DNA from: JBBRHH01 sp963788015
GTDB taxonomy: Bacteria > Planctomycetota > Phycisphaerae > Tepidisphaerales > Tepidisphaeraceae
DNA length: 64,000 bases
Assembly: GCA_963788015.1 (NCBI GenBank)
Contig: CAWBEY010000005.1
Location: 62,001-126,000, forward strand
Direction of reading: 5' to 3'
Shown here: in pieces, positions 8,625 through 17,384 of the stretch
How the letters are laid out: each line of letters begins with the position of its first letter
How positions within the stretch are numbered: position 1 is the first letter of the stretch
Notes under the pieces: generated by a model
Seen by the model: only the letters and a program-made list of their open reading frames with translations
Told to the model about the DNA's origin: nothing
Database searches by the model: none
Position numbers and translations under genes: made by a program

Positions 8625-10523
8625 TTAATCTCCTCGTTGCCGCCACCACAATTCCAACATCAACAGTGCATACAACCGCTGCGAATGATCCACCTTCCGC
8701 TGCTGGTGCTCCTGAATCATTCCTTCTACCGCCGCTTGTGAAAAATGATCGGCGCTAAACGCACTGCGGGCAAGCAGCGTTTCGCGTAACAGGCCGCGCA
8801 TCTCGCCCCGAAACCACTCGCCAATCGGAACGGCAAACCCCATTTTCTTCCGGCCAAATACCTCCGCCGGCAGATCATTCTTAAATGCCTCGCGCAGCAT
8901 CCGCTTCCCGCCCCCCTTGATAAGCTGCGGCGTGGAAAGTGTTGAAGCAAACCCCACAAGTTCATGATCCATGAACGGGCTGCGCACCTCCAGCGCGTGC
9001 AACATGGATGCCCGGTCCACCTTGGTCAATAAATCTTCGGGAAGATACGTCACGCGATCCAAAGCCAGCGCCGCCTGCACAACGTCCCGTCCTTGATCCA
9101 GAAACTTCTGGTATGGCCTCGCCAGCCAATCTTCCCGCGATACATTGTTCATCGCCGCATTGTCCTTCAGGAGCCCGACCAACTGTTGCTCGCTAAACAG
9201 CCGCATGTACCCGCCGTAACGACGCGCCGGCTCCTCGCCCAGCGACTCGACGAACCGCCTTAAACGCGCCTTTCTAGATTTAACATTGCCGGCCGGCAGC
9301 ACGCGCACAATTCCGTCCCTCACAAATCCCGGCATGCCTCGCACCCGCTCCGACAGCGCCATCGCCCGATAGCGGTCATAGCCGCCGAACAACTCATCGC
9401 CGCCATCCCCACTGAGTGCCACCTTCACCTCCTGCCGCGTCTGGCGCGACAGGTAATAGGTTGGAAGGGCTGAAGAATCGCCAAAGGGTTCTCCAAACAC
9501 CTTGGCCAGCGCCGGCAGGTCTCCGGCCGCGTCAGGACGAACCGTAAATTGCTGGTGCTCGGTCTTAAAATGCCTGGCGACGGCCGCCGCATATGCGGTC
9601 TCGTCGTAGCGCGGATCTTCAAAGCCGATGGAAAATGTCAGCAGTCGCTGATCAGAACCAACGGCCTGTCGCATGCAGGCGGCGATGATGGAGCTATCAA
9701 TCCCGCCCGACAGAAAACATCCCAGCGGCACATCCGACACCAAGCGCCGCCGCACCGCCTGCAACACCAGTTCCCGTGGTCGCGCCGCCGCATTCGACTG
9801 TGCGTCCGCCTCCTCCTTCAACCCCGTCACATTCGGGTCAAAGTATTGCCTGATCTGCGTCCCGGTGCCGCTCACCTTCATCCAGTGCCCCGGCGGCAGC
9901 TTGGCAGCGCCCGCATAGATCGTCTTTGGCGATGGCACATATCCCCACGCCAGATACTCCCCCAGCGCCCGCTGATCCATCGCGGCATCAACCCACGGCA
10001 CCCGCATCAGCGCACCCAGCTCGCTTGCGAATGCAATTGCGCCTGCGATGACCGCATAGTACAGCGGCTTTTGTCCCATCCGATCCCGGGCCAAGAACAC
10101 GTCGCCCGCCGGGCCATCCCACACCGCAAAGGCAAACATCCCATTCAGATGCTCCACGCACTCCGTTCCCCAAACGTCATACGCCAGCAGCAACACCTCG
10201 GTATCACATTCCGTTTTCCACGCGTAATCAGGCCGCGACCCCTCCAGCTCGCGTCGAAGCTCGCGATAGTTGTAGATCTCACCATTAAATACAATCCACC
10301 GCCCCCGCCCGTCAGTCAGCGGCTGATCTGCCCGTGGATCCAGATCAATCACCGCAAGCCGGCGATGCGCCAAACCCGCCCGCGGCCCGCTGCCGGCCTG
10401 CCCCATCCAAAGCCCGGCCCCGTCAGGGCCACGGTGGGCGATTCGCGCTGACATTCCCTCCAGCGTCTGTCGCGAAACGCTTGTCCTCTCATCCCACGCG
10501 ATGATGCCCGCCAATCCACACAT
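8625..10523 (-). CDS. asnB: Asparagine synthase (glutamine-hydrolysing)
   Basis: AsnB makes asparagine from aspartate with glutamine as nitrogen donor, using ATP. The N-terminal class II glutaminase domain starts MCGLAGII, so Cys2 is the nucleophile after Met removal. It has RIAHRGPDG and an FNGEIYNYRELR segment. The C-terminal synthetase domain has the PP-loop FLSGGIDSSIIAA and SGDGGDELFGGYDRYR. At 632 residues it is intact and normal. The stop is four bases from the nagB start on the same strand, a tight two-gene operon. Many planctomycete AsnB paralogs act in surface polysaccharide amidation, so a role other than asparagine supply is possible. Confidence 0.93.
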   Translation of the reverse strand: MCGLAGIIAWDERTSVSRQTLEGMSARIAHRGPDGAGLWMGQAGSGPRAGLAHRRLAVIDLDPRADQPLTDGRGRWIVFNGEIYNYRELRRELEGSRPDYAWKTECDTEVLLLAYDVWGTECVEHLNGMFAFAVWDGPAGDVFLARDRMGQKPLYYAVIAGAIAFASELGALMRVPWVDAAMDQRALGEYLAWGYVPSPKTIYAGAAKLPPGHWMKVSGTGTQIRQYFDPNVTGLKEEADAQSNAAARPRELVLQAVRRRLVSDVPLGCFLSGGIDSSIIAACMRQAVGSDQRLLTFSIGFEDPRYDETAYAAAVARHFKTEHQQFTVRPDAAGDLPALAKVFGEPFGDSSALPTYYLSRQTRQEVKVALSGDGGDELFGGYDRYRAMALSERVRGMPGFVRDGIVRVLPAGNVKSRKARLRRFVESLGEEPARRYGGYMRLFSEQQLVGLLKDNAAMNNVSREDWLARPYQKFLDQGRDVVQAALALDRVTYLPEDLLTKVDRASMLHALEVRSPFMDHELVGFASTLSTPQLIKGGGKRMLREAFKNDLPAEVFGRKKMGFAVPIGEWFRGEMRGLLRETLLARSAFSADHFSQAAVEGMIQEHQQRKVDHSQRLYALLMLELWWRQRGD

Positions 10524-10599
10524 GTCTTGTGATCGCTACTGTCGGCGACAGCGCGGTCTGATACAAGGAAACGCCCAAGCCGCCTCGGCCCATATTGCG

Positions 10600-10636
10600 C
10601 AATAAAAACTGCCGGGCCTGTTGAAAGGCCCGGCAG
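10600..10636 (-). terminator. Rho-independent terminator after the beta-barrel gene
   Basis: A perfect 11-base stem (CTGCCGGGCCT with its complement, 10609-10619 and 10626-10636) encloses a six-base loop. On the minus strand it is followed by AGTTTTTATT. It lies 30 bases past the stop of the minus-strand gene at 10667 and upstream of asnB, so it separates the two transcripts. Confidence 0.85.
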
Positions 10637-10666
10637 GGTTGAAGTCAGACTCACACGCTTTCAGCA

Positions 10667-11186
10667 TCAGGGCAGATTGAAGCCCACGCCCAGCGTGTAG
10701 ACAAACTGCCCGCGCTTGAAGCCGGCGCCGGCCGATCCGCCGTTGCGGAAGAAGAACTGATACTCGGCGTTGACAAACAGGAACGTGCGCGTCATGCACG
10801 TAATACTTCAGGCCGGCCTCGGGGGCCGCTTCCCACGTGTCGTTGAAGTTGTCGCCGTAGGCATAGCCGACGTTGCCGCCGACATAAGGCACCAGCTTCC
10901 CGAACGCGTTGGTGAAGTGGTAGTCCAGTGCGACGCGGCTATTGCCCTGCCACACCGTCCCGTTGTTTTGATCAGCGTACGTCACGCCCTGGCGGAACGA
11001 CAATTCCAGTTGGGGCGAAAAGAAGTACCCGATGCTCCCGTTCACGGCGAACGTGGCTTCTGTGAAGCCGCGGTTGTTGTTCCCGCCGCCGCCGAGACTG
11101 ATTTCCCAGTCTTGAGCTCGCGGTTGGGCGGACGCGATCGCTGGCAACACGCACAGCACACACACGAACAGCAGATTTCGCAACAT
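10667..11186 (-). CDS. Small outer-membrane beta-barrel protein, frameshifted
   Basis: About 172 residues. A signal peptide (MLRNLLFVCVLCVLPAIASA) is followed by alternating strands typical of an 8-stranded OmpA/OmpW-like barrel: DWEISLGGGGNNNRGF, VNGSIGYFFSPQLELSFRQG, YVGGNVGYAYGDNF. A one-base error near 10797 hides the true C-terminus, which in the next frame reads FLFVNAEYQFFF and ends FVYTLGVGFNLP, a proper aromatic-rich last strand. The stop is then at 10667, 30 bases before a strong terminator. The gene is monocistronic. Function is unknown beyond a predicted barrel. Confidence 0.7.
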
Positions 11187-11491
11187 ACGAACCTCCTTAA
11201 GGTTGCCGCAAAAGCGGTTTCAGGCCTTCGAGCCCTTGAGCAACACCTGAACCCAGGCTTGCCCATGCGGATGAAAAACTGCTGCGAAGCTTTTCATCCG
11301 CATCCGCATCCGTTTTGAGGATGCGGCGCCAATCGCCTCCGCGACGAATGGCTTGAGATCATTCTTAGGGTCAGGTTCGCTTTTTCCGCAATAGGGAATT
11401 TGGCGAAGGCCTGACGTCTGGATTGTATGGGATATATATACGGGCGTGCAAGCGAACAGCAGATTTATCGACGCCTCCACGCCTGCCCGTT
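11187..11491. other. Intergenic region between purQ and the barrel gene
   Basis: These 305 bases should hold the barrel gene promoter and the purQ transcript end (both minus strand). They contain a perfect 13-base inverted repeat (listed separately) and a 10-base inverted pair, caggccttcg at 11221 and cgaaggcctg at 11404. I see no convincing T-tract terminator and no open frame worth calling. Confidence 0.5.
11265..11303. repeat. Perfect 13-base inverted repeat
   Basis: ATGCGGATGAAAA at 11265-11277 is followed by 13 bases and then its exact complement at 11291-11303. Neither side has a clear T-tract. It could be a hairpin in the barrel gene leader, a protein-binding site, or a weak bidirectional terminator between purQ and the barrel gene. 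Confidence 0.5.
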
Positions 11492-12277
11492 CTAAACACC
11501 TGCTCCAACGCCACTTGCAACATGCCCAACGGCGTTACGAAAGATCTGCAACCCTTCCCCTTCCAGCGGTAAAGGCCGTTTGCACGTCCACGCCGGATGC
11601 TGGGTTGGATCGACAAAACGCTCTGGGTGCGGCATCAGCCCGAAGACCAGCCCGCTGGCATCACACACCCCCGCAATCGCATCAACGCTCCCGTTGGGGT
11701 TCCCGCCCTCTCCCGCCACTGCGCGATAGACCAGCGCCACCTGCCCATTGGCCGCAAGCGCTGCCCGCACCTTCTCATCCCGCGGCACAAACCGGCCTTC
11801 TCCATGCGCGATCGGCAATTCCAACTCCGACACTCCCGCCGTCCAGATGCACCTGCTCGGCCGCGCTGATAAATGTACCCACCGATCCAGAAATCGCCCC
11901 GAGTCATTGTGGGCCAACGTCGAAGTCTGCCCCTGCTGGCCGGCCAGCGCCCCTGGCAGCAAATCAGTCTTCACCAGCACCTGAAAGCCGTTGCAAATCC
12001 CAATGATCGGTTTCCCGGCCTCGATGAACCGCGCGAACGCTTCTGCAAGGTGATGGCGAATTTGGTTTGCAAATATTCGCCCTGCCGCGATGTCGTCGCC
12101 GTAACTAAAGCCGCCGGGTAACACCAGGATCTGATACTGGTCCATCACCCGCCGATTTTCCAGCAGCCGGTTGATATGCAAAAACTCGCTTTGCGCACCC
12201 GCCAATCCAAAGGCGTAAGCCGCTTCCTGATCACAATTCGTGCCGGCCGTGCGAAGAACAAGAACCTTGGGAGCCAT
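11492..12277 (-). CDS. purQ: Phosphoribosylformylglycinamidine synthase, glutaminase subunit
   Basis: PurQ supplies ammonia from glutamine to PurL in the fourth step of purine synthesis. It is a class I amidotransferase. The nucleophile is C95 in GICNGFQVL, the oxyanion strand is LVLPGGFSYGDD, and the catalytic histidine and glutamate are in GLMPHPERFVDP. At 261 residues it belongs to the longer PurQ type, with an inserted segment around LARPSRCIWTAGV. It is intact. It follows mgtE on the same strand after 54 bases. No purL or purS is in the window, although purC is 4 kb away. Confidence 0.92.
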   Translation of the reverse strand: MAPKVLVLRTAGTNCDQEAAYAFGLAGAQSEFLHINRLLENRRVMDQYQILVLPGGFSYGDDIAAGRIFANQIRHHLAEAFARFIEAGKPIIGICNGFQVLVKTDLLPGALAGQQGQTSTLAHNDSGRFLDRWVHLSARPSRCIWTAGVSELELPIAHGEGRFVPRDEKVRAALAANGQVALVYRAVAGEGGNPNGSVDAIAGVCDASGLVFGLMPHPERFVDPTQHPAWTCKRPLPLEGEGLQIFRNAVGHVASGVGAGV

Positions 12278-12331
12278 GGGGGAATCTTAACATGGCGACG
12301 GCAGGGAGAACCAGTGTGTCTATGCAGAAGG

Positions 12332-13720
12332 TCACTGCGGCACAAGCAGCGGCATGAACGCGCGGGCGAGGGCCAGCAGGCTGAAAAAACCGGCCACGTC
12401 CGTCACCGTCGTCGCGAAGATTGTTGCCGACTGGGCGGGATCGAAGCCCATCTTCTTCATCATGAATGGAATGGCCGCACCGCTCGTGCAGGCGAGCGTG
12501 TGATTGATGATGAGCGCCAGCGCCACCACGAGCCCGAGGACCATGCTGTGATGAAACACGAACTTGGCCACCAGCGCCGTCGTCAGGCCCACTACCACGC
12601 CCGTCAGCACGCCGACCATTAACTCCCGGAAGATCACGTGCGCCAACAGCCGCCGGTCGACTTTGCCCACCGCGATGCCGCGAATGGCCACCGACATCGC
12701 CTGCGCTGACGCATTGCCGCCCATTCCGGCAACGACCGGCATATACGCGGCCAGAATCACCAGCTTGGAAATCGTGGCGTCGAACTGGCTCACCACCCAG
12801 GCGGCCAAAAACGCCGTGGCCAGGTTCACTTCCAGCCACCAGACGCGCTTCTTAAAGCTGTATTGCCACGGGCTGCTCAAGCGCTCCTCAGCACCGGCGC
12901 CGAACATCTTCTGCACGTCTTCCGTCGCCTCGTCCTCCAGCACGTCCACCACATCATCCACGGTGATGATCCCCAGCAGCCGATTGCGCTCGTCCACCAC
13001 CGGCATCGCCAGGTAGTTGTACTTGCGGAAAATGTTGGCGACCTCTTCCTGGTCCATGGTGGCCGGTACGCGGCTGACGTTTGGCTTCATGATCTGCGCC
13101 AGTTGCATCTCAGGGCGGGCCAGGATCAAATCGCGCATCGACAAAACGCCTACAAGATGTCGCCGCTTGTCCACCACGTACACATAAAACATCTGCTCCA
13201 GCTCTTCGTTCAGCCGCCGGAGCTCCGACACCGCCTGCTCAACCGTCAAATCCTCCGTCAGGCTTGTCACCTGCGAGGTCATGATCCCGCCGGCGGTGTC
13301 CGGGGGATATTGCTCCAGCAGCCGCGTTTCGGCCGCCTCCGCCGCCGTCATCTCCTCCAGCAGACGCTCGTGCAGCGGCTCCTTGACGTGCTCCAGCACG
13401 TCTACCCGGTCGTCGGGGTCCATGGCCGCCAGCACCATCGAGGCTTCTGGCGGTTCCATGTCGTTAATAATGGTGGCCGCCTGCTCCGGCTCCATCTCCG
13501 AAATCACCCGCGCGGCCGTCTCCGGATCGAGATATTCGCCGACATCCGCCGCCAGCTCAGAGGGCAGATGTTGCAACAACGCCGCCCCATCCGCCGCAGG
13601 CATCTCGTCAATTTGCCGCGCGATATCCCCCGGCGCGTCGGATTTCAACGAAGCGACCACAACGTCATCGCCGTCGTCGTCGATACGTTCGTTGGCCGAA
13701 TTGGTAGGCTTGTCACTCAT
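12332..13720 (-). CDS. mgtE: Magnesium transporter MgtE
   Basis: MgtE is a homodimeric Mg2+ channel of the inner membrane. The 462-residue protein has the three expected parts: an N-terminal superhelical domain rich in repeated MEPEQAATIINDMEPPEAS-type turns, two CBS domains (YVVDKRRHLVGVLSMRDL and VVDERNRLLGIITVDDVVDVLEDE), and five C-terminal membrane helices. These include GMGGNASAQAMSVAIRGIA and NHTLACTSGAAIPF, which line the pore in known MgtE. The gene is intact and of normal length. Only 39 bases separate it from the upstream GNAT gene, too few for a magnesium riboswitch, so control is probably by the CBS/N domains themselves. Confidence 0.94.
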   Translation of the reverse strand: MSDKPTNSANERIDDDGDDVVVASLKSDAPGDIARQIDEMPAADGAALLQHLPSELAADVGEYLDPETAARVISEMEPEQAATIINDMEPPEASMVLAAMDPDDRVDVLEHVKEPLHERLLEEMTAAEAAETRLLEQYPPDTAGGIMTSQVTSLTEDLTVEQAVSELRRLNEELEQMFYVYVVDKRRHLVGVLSMRDLILARPEMQLAQIMKPNVSRVPATMDQEEVANIFRKYNYLAMPVVDERNRLLGIITVDDVVDVLEDEATEDVQKMFGAGAEERLSSPWQYSFKKRVWWLEVNLATAFLAAWVVSQFDATISKLVILAAYMPVVAGMGGNASAQAMSVAIRGIAVGKVDRRLLAHVIFRELMVGVLTGVVVGLTTALVAKFVFHHSMVLGLVVALALIINHTLACTSGAAIPFMMKKMGFDPAQSATIFATTVTDVAGFFSLLALARAFMPLLVPQ

Positions 13721-13759
13721 GCGTCAATTAGTTTCGTTAGATGGCCGCACTCGCAATCG

Positions 13760-14320
13760 TCAATCCAGCGCTGCATACCAAAACAATCCCACCGTTTCCT
13801 TCACCAGATCGTGATTGGAGCTCAGCCGCGTATCCAGGCCCCCAAGCTCGAAGCCCGCCTTCACCAGCAGCTGCGCCGCGGGCAGGTTATTCGTGCGGCT
13901 CTGGGCCATCACCGCCCGCAGCCCCAGCTCTCGCGCCCGCTGAATGGACGCGAACAACATTGCCAGCCCCAGCCCCTGCCGTCGAAAATCATAATCCACC
14001 CGCACATCCAAAACCCGCAGTGTTCCGTTGACCGGCTCGACCCGTGCCAGCAACTGGGCAATGATCTCCCCCTCGTGTTCCGCGACAAGCGCTAGTCCCT
14101 CATCGGCCCCGGATGCAATTTGCTTGAGGGTAAACAGCTCCTCATCGCCCAGCCGATTCGCCTCAATGACCTTCGCCCGCAGCGGCCGCTCCTCGATCTT
14201 CCAGGAGAGCGCCATCCCTTCCCCAGTCCGCTCCACATGCAGATACCGCGTCGCCTCCACAGCGCCGTCGATCTCCACAACGCCATCCACATCGCCCAGA
14301 GTAGTCGCACGAATGTCCAT
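13760..14320 (-). CDS. GNAT-family N-acetyltransferase
   Basis: The 186-residue protein has a GNAT fold. The acetyl-CoA loop is visible as RRQGLGLAML, after the strand RVLDVRVDYDF, and the final helix-strand NNLPAAQLLVKAGFELGG is typical of the family. The N-terminus MDIRATTLGDVDGVVEID also fits. The substrate cannot be told. It lies just upstream of mgtE and purQ in the same direction and may lead that transcript. The aromatic tail VGLFWYAALD is intact. Confidence 0.8.
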   Translation of the reverse strand: MDIRATTLGDVDGVVEIDGAVEATRYLHVERTGEGMALSWKIEERPLRAKVIEANRLGDEELFTLKQIASGADEGLALVAEHEGEIIAQLLARVEPVNGTLRVLDVRVDYDFRRQGLGLAMLFASIQRARELGLRAVMAQSRTNNLPAAQLLVKAGFELGGLDTRLSSNHDLVKETVGLFWYAALD

Positions 14321-14684
14321 TGCCTGCGATTATACGGCCACAACTAACCTGGCATCGCCTTACAATTTCGGCGACAGAAAAATATGAATTGATGGATCAC
14401 GCCTGCGCAAGTCTGTCCAATGACGGCCGGCCGGATGTAGGAAGGTGCCCCTCATATTGCGGGAAATAAAAAAGGGCGGGAGTTGCCGTAGATGTTGGGG
14501 GGGAACACCATACGGCGGGGGGCTCCCGCCCATAATCGTCGTATCGAAAACAACATTAGCGGGTAGGTGCGTGATTGCAAGTGGAGTCGGGCGAGAAATT
14601 TTTGGGGAGGCTGGCGGGTTATTATATGCACTGTGGCTCGTGCATATTGGGGCTGATGATGATTGTATTTTTAGGAGACCATTC
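14321..14684. other. Intergenic region with a large hairpin
   Basis: These 364 bases hold the divergent promoters of the GNAT gene (minus) and the secreted protein (plus). They also hold a tiered hairpin at 14468-14531, listed separately. A TATTAT-like box near 14630 could be the -10 element of the plus-strand gene. The plus strand changes here from C-rich to G-rich. Confidence 0.5.
14468..14531 (-). terminator. Tiered hairpin with U-tract on the minus strand, possible small-RNA end
   Basis: Reading the minus strand, three nested stems form: GGGCGGGAG/CTCCCGCCC (14474-14482 with 14523-14531), GCCGTA/TACGGC (14485-14490 with 14511-14516), and TGTT/AACA closing a loop of seven Cs. TTTTTTA follows at once. 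This is a textbook terminator shape, but no minus-strand gene ends here: the nearest upstream minus gene stops at 15202, with a plus-strand gene between. It could end an unrecognised small RNA or a long antisense transcript. Confidence 0.6.
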
Positions 14685-15194
14685 ATGTGGAAAATTGTCG
14701 TGCTGGGGTGGTTGTTGTTGCAGTCGCGTGGGGCGTTGGGTGACGGGGTTTTGAAGTTGAGTGGGGAGGACGTGAAGTCGCATCCGACGCTTTGCCTGGT
14801 TTCGGAGATGGGCGTCATTCCGGAGTTAGACACGTGGGAGCAGCGGAAGGTTGAGGCGCGGCCGGAGAAGGTGGAGGCGTTTGAGGCGGCGTGGGAGAAA
14901 CAGCGGCCGTGGGTGGCGGAGCATTTGACGGCGGGTGCGGTGCGGGCGCTTTCGAATTGGGCCAGGCCGCAGATGGAAAAGTATGAGACGGTCGGGCCGC
15001 TGGATAAGCTGAAGTTTCGGCCGGTGACCTTTTTTAAGCAGCGAGGATTGATTCTTTACGAGGCGACGGTGGAGTCGCTTCCTTCGCATAGCCCGCTGGT
15101 GCAGCGGTGGCTGAAGGTTTACGTGCTGAGCGGGGAGGAGAACAAGTCGATCATTCGTGTGACGGTGACGATCCGGGGGCAGGTGGAGGAGTAA
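14685..15194 (+). CDS. Secreted protein of unknown function
   Basis: The protein has 169 residues with a signal peptide (MWKIVVLGWLLLQSRGALG). I chose the ATG at 14685 because AGGAGA lies seven bases upstream and the signal peptide then starts correctly. The mature part is rich in charged residues and tryptophan (DTWEQRKVEARPEKVEAF, WEKQRPWVAEHL) and ends in beta strands with VYVLSGEENKSIIRVTVTI. I recognise no family. It converges on the mutarotase gene, seven bases away. Confidence 0.65.
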   Translation: MWKIVVLGWLLLQSRGALGDGVLKLSGEDVKSHPTLCLVSEMGVIPELDTWEQRKVEARPEKVEAFEAAWEKQRPWVAEHLTAGAVRALSNWARPQMEKYETVGPLDKLKFRPVTFFKQRGLILYEATVESLPSHSPLVQRWLKVYVLSGEENKSIIRVTVTIRGQVEE

Positions 15195-15201
15195 TTTCTG
15201 G

Positions 15202-16120
15202 TCACATTGTTTCGGCCGAGATAATGGCGCGCATTTTGTGGCGGGCGCCGGGGGCGAGTGTGAGGGCGTTGTCGGCGACGTTGCAGGTTTCAATGCAGAG
15301 CATGGATGGCCATTCGTCGGCGGCGAAATCGGGCATGGCCTGTGCCTTTGCGATCCAGGGGTTCCAGACGACGGTGGCGTTGGAGCCTTGTTTTTCGATG
15401 GTGAGCCGCCGGCGGAGGGCGGGATCATCGACGATGCAGGTTGCGGCGGTGTTGAGGTAGACGCGGTCGGTTTCGGCGGTGATGCGGATGGGGTTAGCGT
15501 CCTGGGTTTTGCGCTGCATGTTGTCGGGCTTGTCGAGGTAGGTGGTGTTGGATAGACCCTGAATGGAGGCGGTGCGGACTTCGCCGACGGCGAGGTAGGT
15601 GTGGAGGGCTTCTTCGAAGTGGAAGGGGGCTTGGCCGGTGTTGTGGACTTCGAGGGAGAGGTCGAGGGAGTCGCCGACGCGGATGTGGTAGTGAAGGATG
15701 AAGTCGTGTGGCCAGAGGGCGCGGGTGGTGTCGGTGGAGTGGAGGGCGAGGGTGACGAGGACTTCGCTGGTGTTGGTTTGTGTGAGGCTTTCGACGGACC
15801 AGGGGAGAGTGCGGGCAAAGCCGTGGGCGGGAGATTGGGGATGATCCTGGCGGGGGCCAAACCAGGGGAAGATGACGGGGACGCCGCCGCGAATCGGCTT
15901 GTCGGAAAGATAGTGGCTTTTGGCGCTCATGAAGAGGAGGGGCTGGTGGGCGGCGTGGACGGTAGCGGGTGAGGTGAGCGCCGTGGAGAAAGATTTCTGC
16001 CTCTGCTTCGGCGGTGGAGATGAGGAGGCGGGTGAGGCCGGATTCGTGGGTGTCGAAGAGCGCAATGTTGGCGAGGCCAAAGGTGCGCTGGAGCTCGGGT
16101 GCAGTGAGTGGGGGTGGCAT
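15202..16120 (-). CDS. D-hexose-6-phosphate mutarotase / aldose 1-epimerase-like, frameshifted
   Basis: About 305 residues of the YeaD-like galactose-mutarotase fold, which interconverts alpha and beta anomers of hexose 6-phosphates. Diagnostic pieces are KPIRGGVPVIFPWFGPRQ, HGFARTLPW, and the active-site region VWNPWIAKAQAMPDFAADEW. The N-terminus (ATG at 16120, MPPPLTAPELQ) is in another frame from the body; a one-base error near 15970 joins IFLHGAHLT to AHQPLLFMSAKSHYL. The gene stands alone and converges on the secreted protein gene. The family call is firm; the exact sugar is inferred from the family. Confidence 0.85.
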
Positions 16121-16148
16121 GTGGGGGATGATAACGTGGGAGGGGGGG

Positions 16149-16186
16149 AGGAAGTATGAATTATGAAGGAAGAAGGATGAATGGAG
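16149..16186 (+). repeat. AAGTATGAA/GAAGGA-type purine repeat
   Basis: The words gaagtatgaa, ttatgaagga and agaaggatga run head to tail between the divergent mutarotase start and the purC stop. A pyrimidine run of matching style on the opposite strand occurs at 23746-23792. It is another gene-edge low-complexity repeat. Confidence 0.4.
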
Positions 16187-16294
16187 ACTGTAGGGTGCGG
16201 GCGTTATGTTGCTGGGTTTTTTGCCGAGAACAAAAGCGCCCCGCGTTGTTCCGCTTCGGTGACAAGAGGCAGGCCAGGCAACCGGCGGCCGAGG

Positions 16295-17196
16295 CTACGA
16301 TAACTTGAGATCAGCCCCCGTCAGCAGCCGATACGCTTCCAGATATCGCCCACGCGTTCCTTCTACGACGTCCTGCGGCAGTTGGGGGGCTGGGGGGTTT
16401 TTGTCCCAGGGCTGGCTTTCGAGATAGTTGCGGACGTATTGCTTGTCGAAGCTGGTTTGATCGTGGCCGGGGGCGTATTGGTCGGCGGGCCAGAAGCGGG
16501 AGGAGTCGGGGGTGAGAACCTCGTCAATCAAGATAAGCTCGCCGCCGGGAAGTTGGCCGAACTCGAACTTGGTGTCGGCGATAATGACCCCTTTGGAGGC
16601 GGCGTAGTCGGCGGCCTGCGCGTAGAGGGACAGCGTGCGATCGCGGAGGGTGGACGAGAGTGATTGGCCGACGCGGGAGGACATTTCTTCGAAGCTGATG
16701 TTGATGTCGTGGCCGGATTCTTCCTTGGTGGCGGGCGTGAAGATGGGAGTGGGAAGTTTGTCGCACTGGCGCAGGCCGGGCGGGAGTTGATGCCGCAGAC
16801 GGTCTGGGATTTTTGATATTCCTTCCATCCTGAGCCGGCGAGGTAGCCGCGGGCGACGCATTCGATGGGGACGACGGCCGCTTTCTTGACGTACATCGAT
16901 CGCCCCTGGATTTGCGCGGCGTACGGCTGAAGGTTAGCGGGATAATCGGCAACTTTGGCGGACAGGAGGTGGTGGGGGAATTGCGGGCCGAACTTGTCGA
17001 ACCAGAAGAGGCTAAGCTGGGTGAGGATGACGCCTTTGTCAGGGATGCCGTTGGGCATGACCACGTCATAGGCGCTGATGCGATCGGTGGCGACGATGAG
17101 CAGGGCGTCGCCAAGATCGTAGACGTCACGCACCTTGCCGCGCCGAACCGGGAGGGGGAGGGAGGTCTGAAGGATGGGCGTGTTCATGTTGCTCAT
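16295..17196 (-). CDS. purC: Phosphoribosylaminoimidazole-succinocarboxamide synthase, frameshifted
   Basis: SAICAR synthetase joins aspartate to CAIR with ATP in purine synthesis. About 300 residues, the long single-domain type. Visible motifs are RRGKVRDVYDLGD at the start, ATDRISAYDVVMPNGIPDKG, VPIECVARGYLAGSGWKEY, and near the end IADTKFEFG followed by LILIDEVLTPDSSRFWP. One base is wrong near 16785, between TVCGI and LPPGL. It is not beside purQ, so the purine genes are scattered. It probably has its own promoter in the repeat-containing region 17197-17384. Confidence 0.93.
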
Positions 17197-17248
17197 GGTG
17201 GCGGATAATAGCGACGGAAGGGGTAGTGGGGGAGGGACATTTTCAATT

Positions 17249-17312
17249 GTGGATTTCGGATTTTCGGATAGCGGATTTCCGATAGCGGATTTGGGATTGC
17301 GGATTTGGGGTT
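17249..17312 (+). repeat. GCGGATTT-type tandem repeat
   Basis: Six or so variants of the word gcggattt(gg) follow each other. gatagcggattt occurs exactly twice, at 17267-17278 and 17281-17292. It lies between divergent purC and the GH10-like gene. It is A/T-richer than its surroundings and looks like slipped short units. Confidence 0.6.
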
Positions 17313-17384
17313 GAGGCGGGGCGTTGGAGGTGGGTGGTGGGTGTGCTAAGATCGGCGCAAACTCGAGAGGATCTCGCAGGCGAT

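Noticed and set aside
11265..11303. Terminator of purQ
   Set aside because: The 13-base inverted repeat is perfect, but neither strand has a T-tract after it. Kept only as an inverted repeat.
13721..13759. Magnesium riboswitch before mgtE
   Set aside because: Only 39 bases separate mgtE from the upstream gene, far too short for a known magnesium riboswitch.
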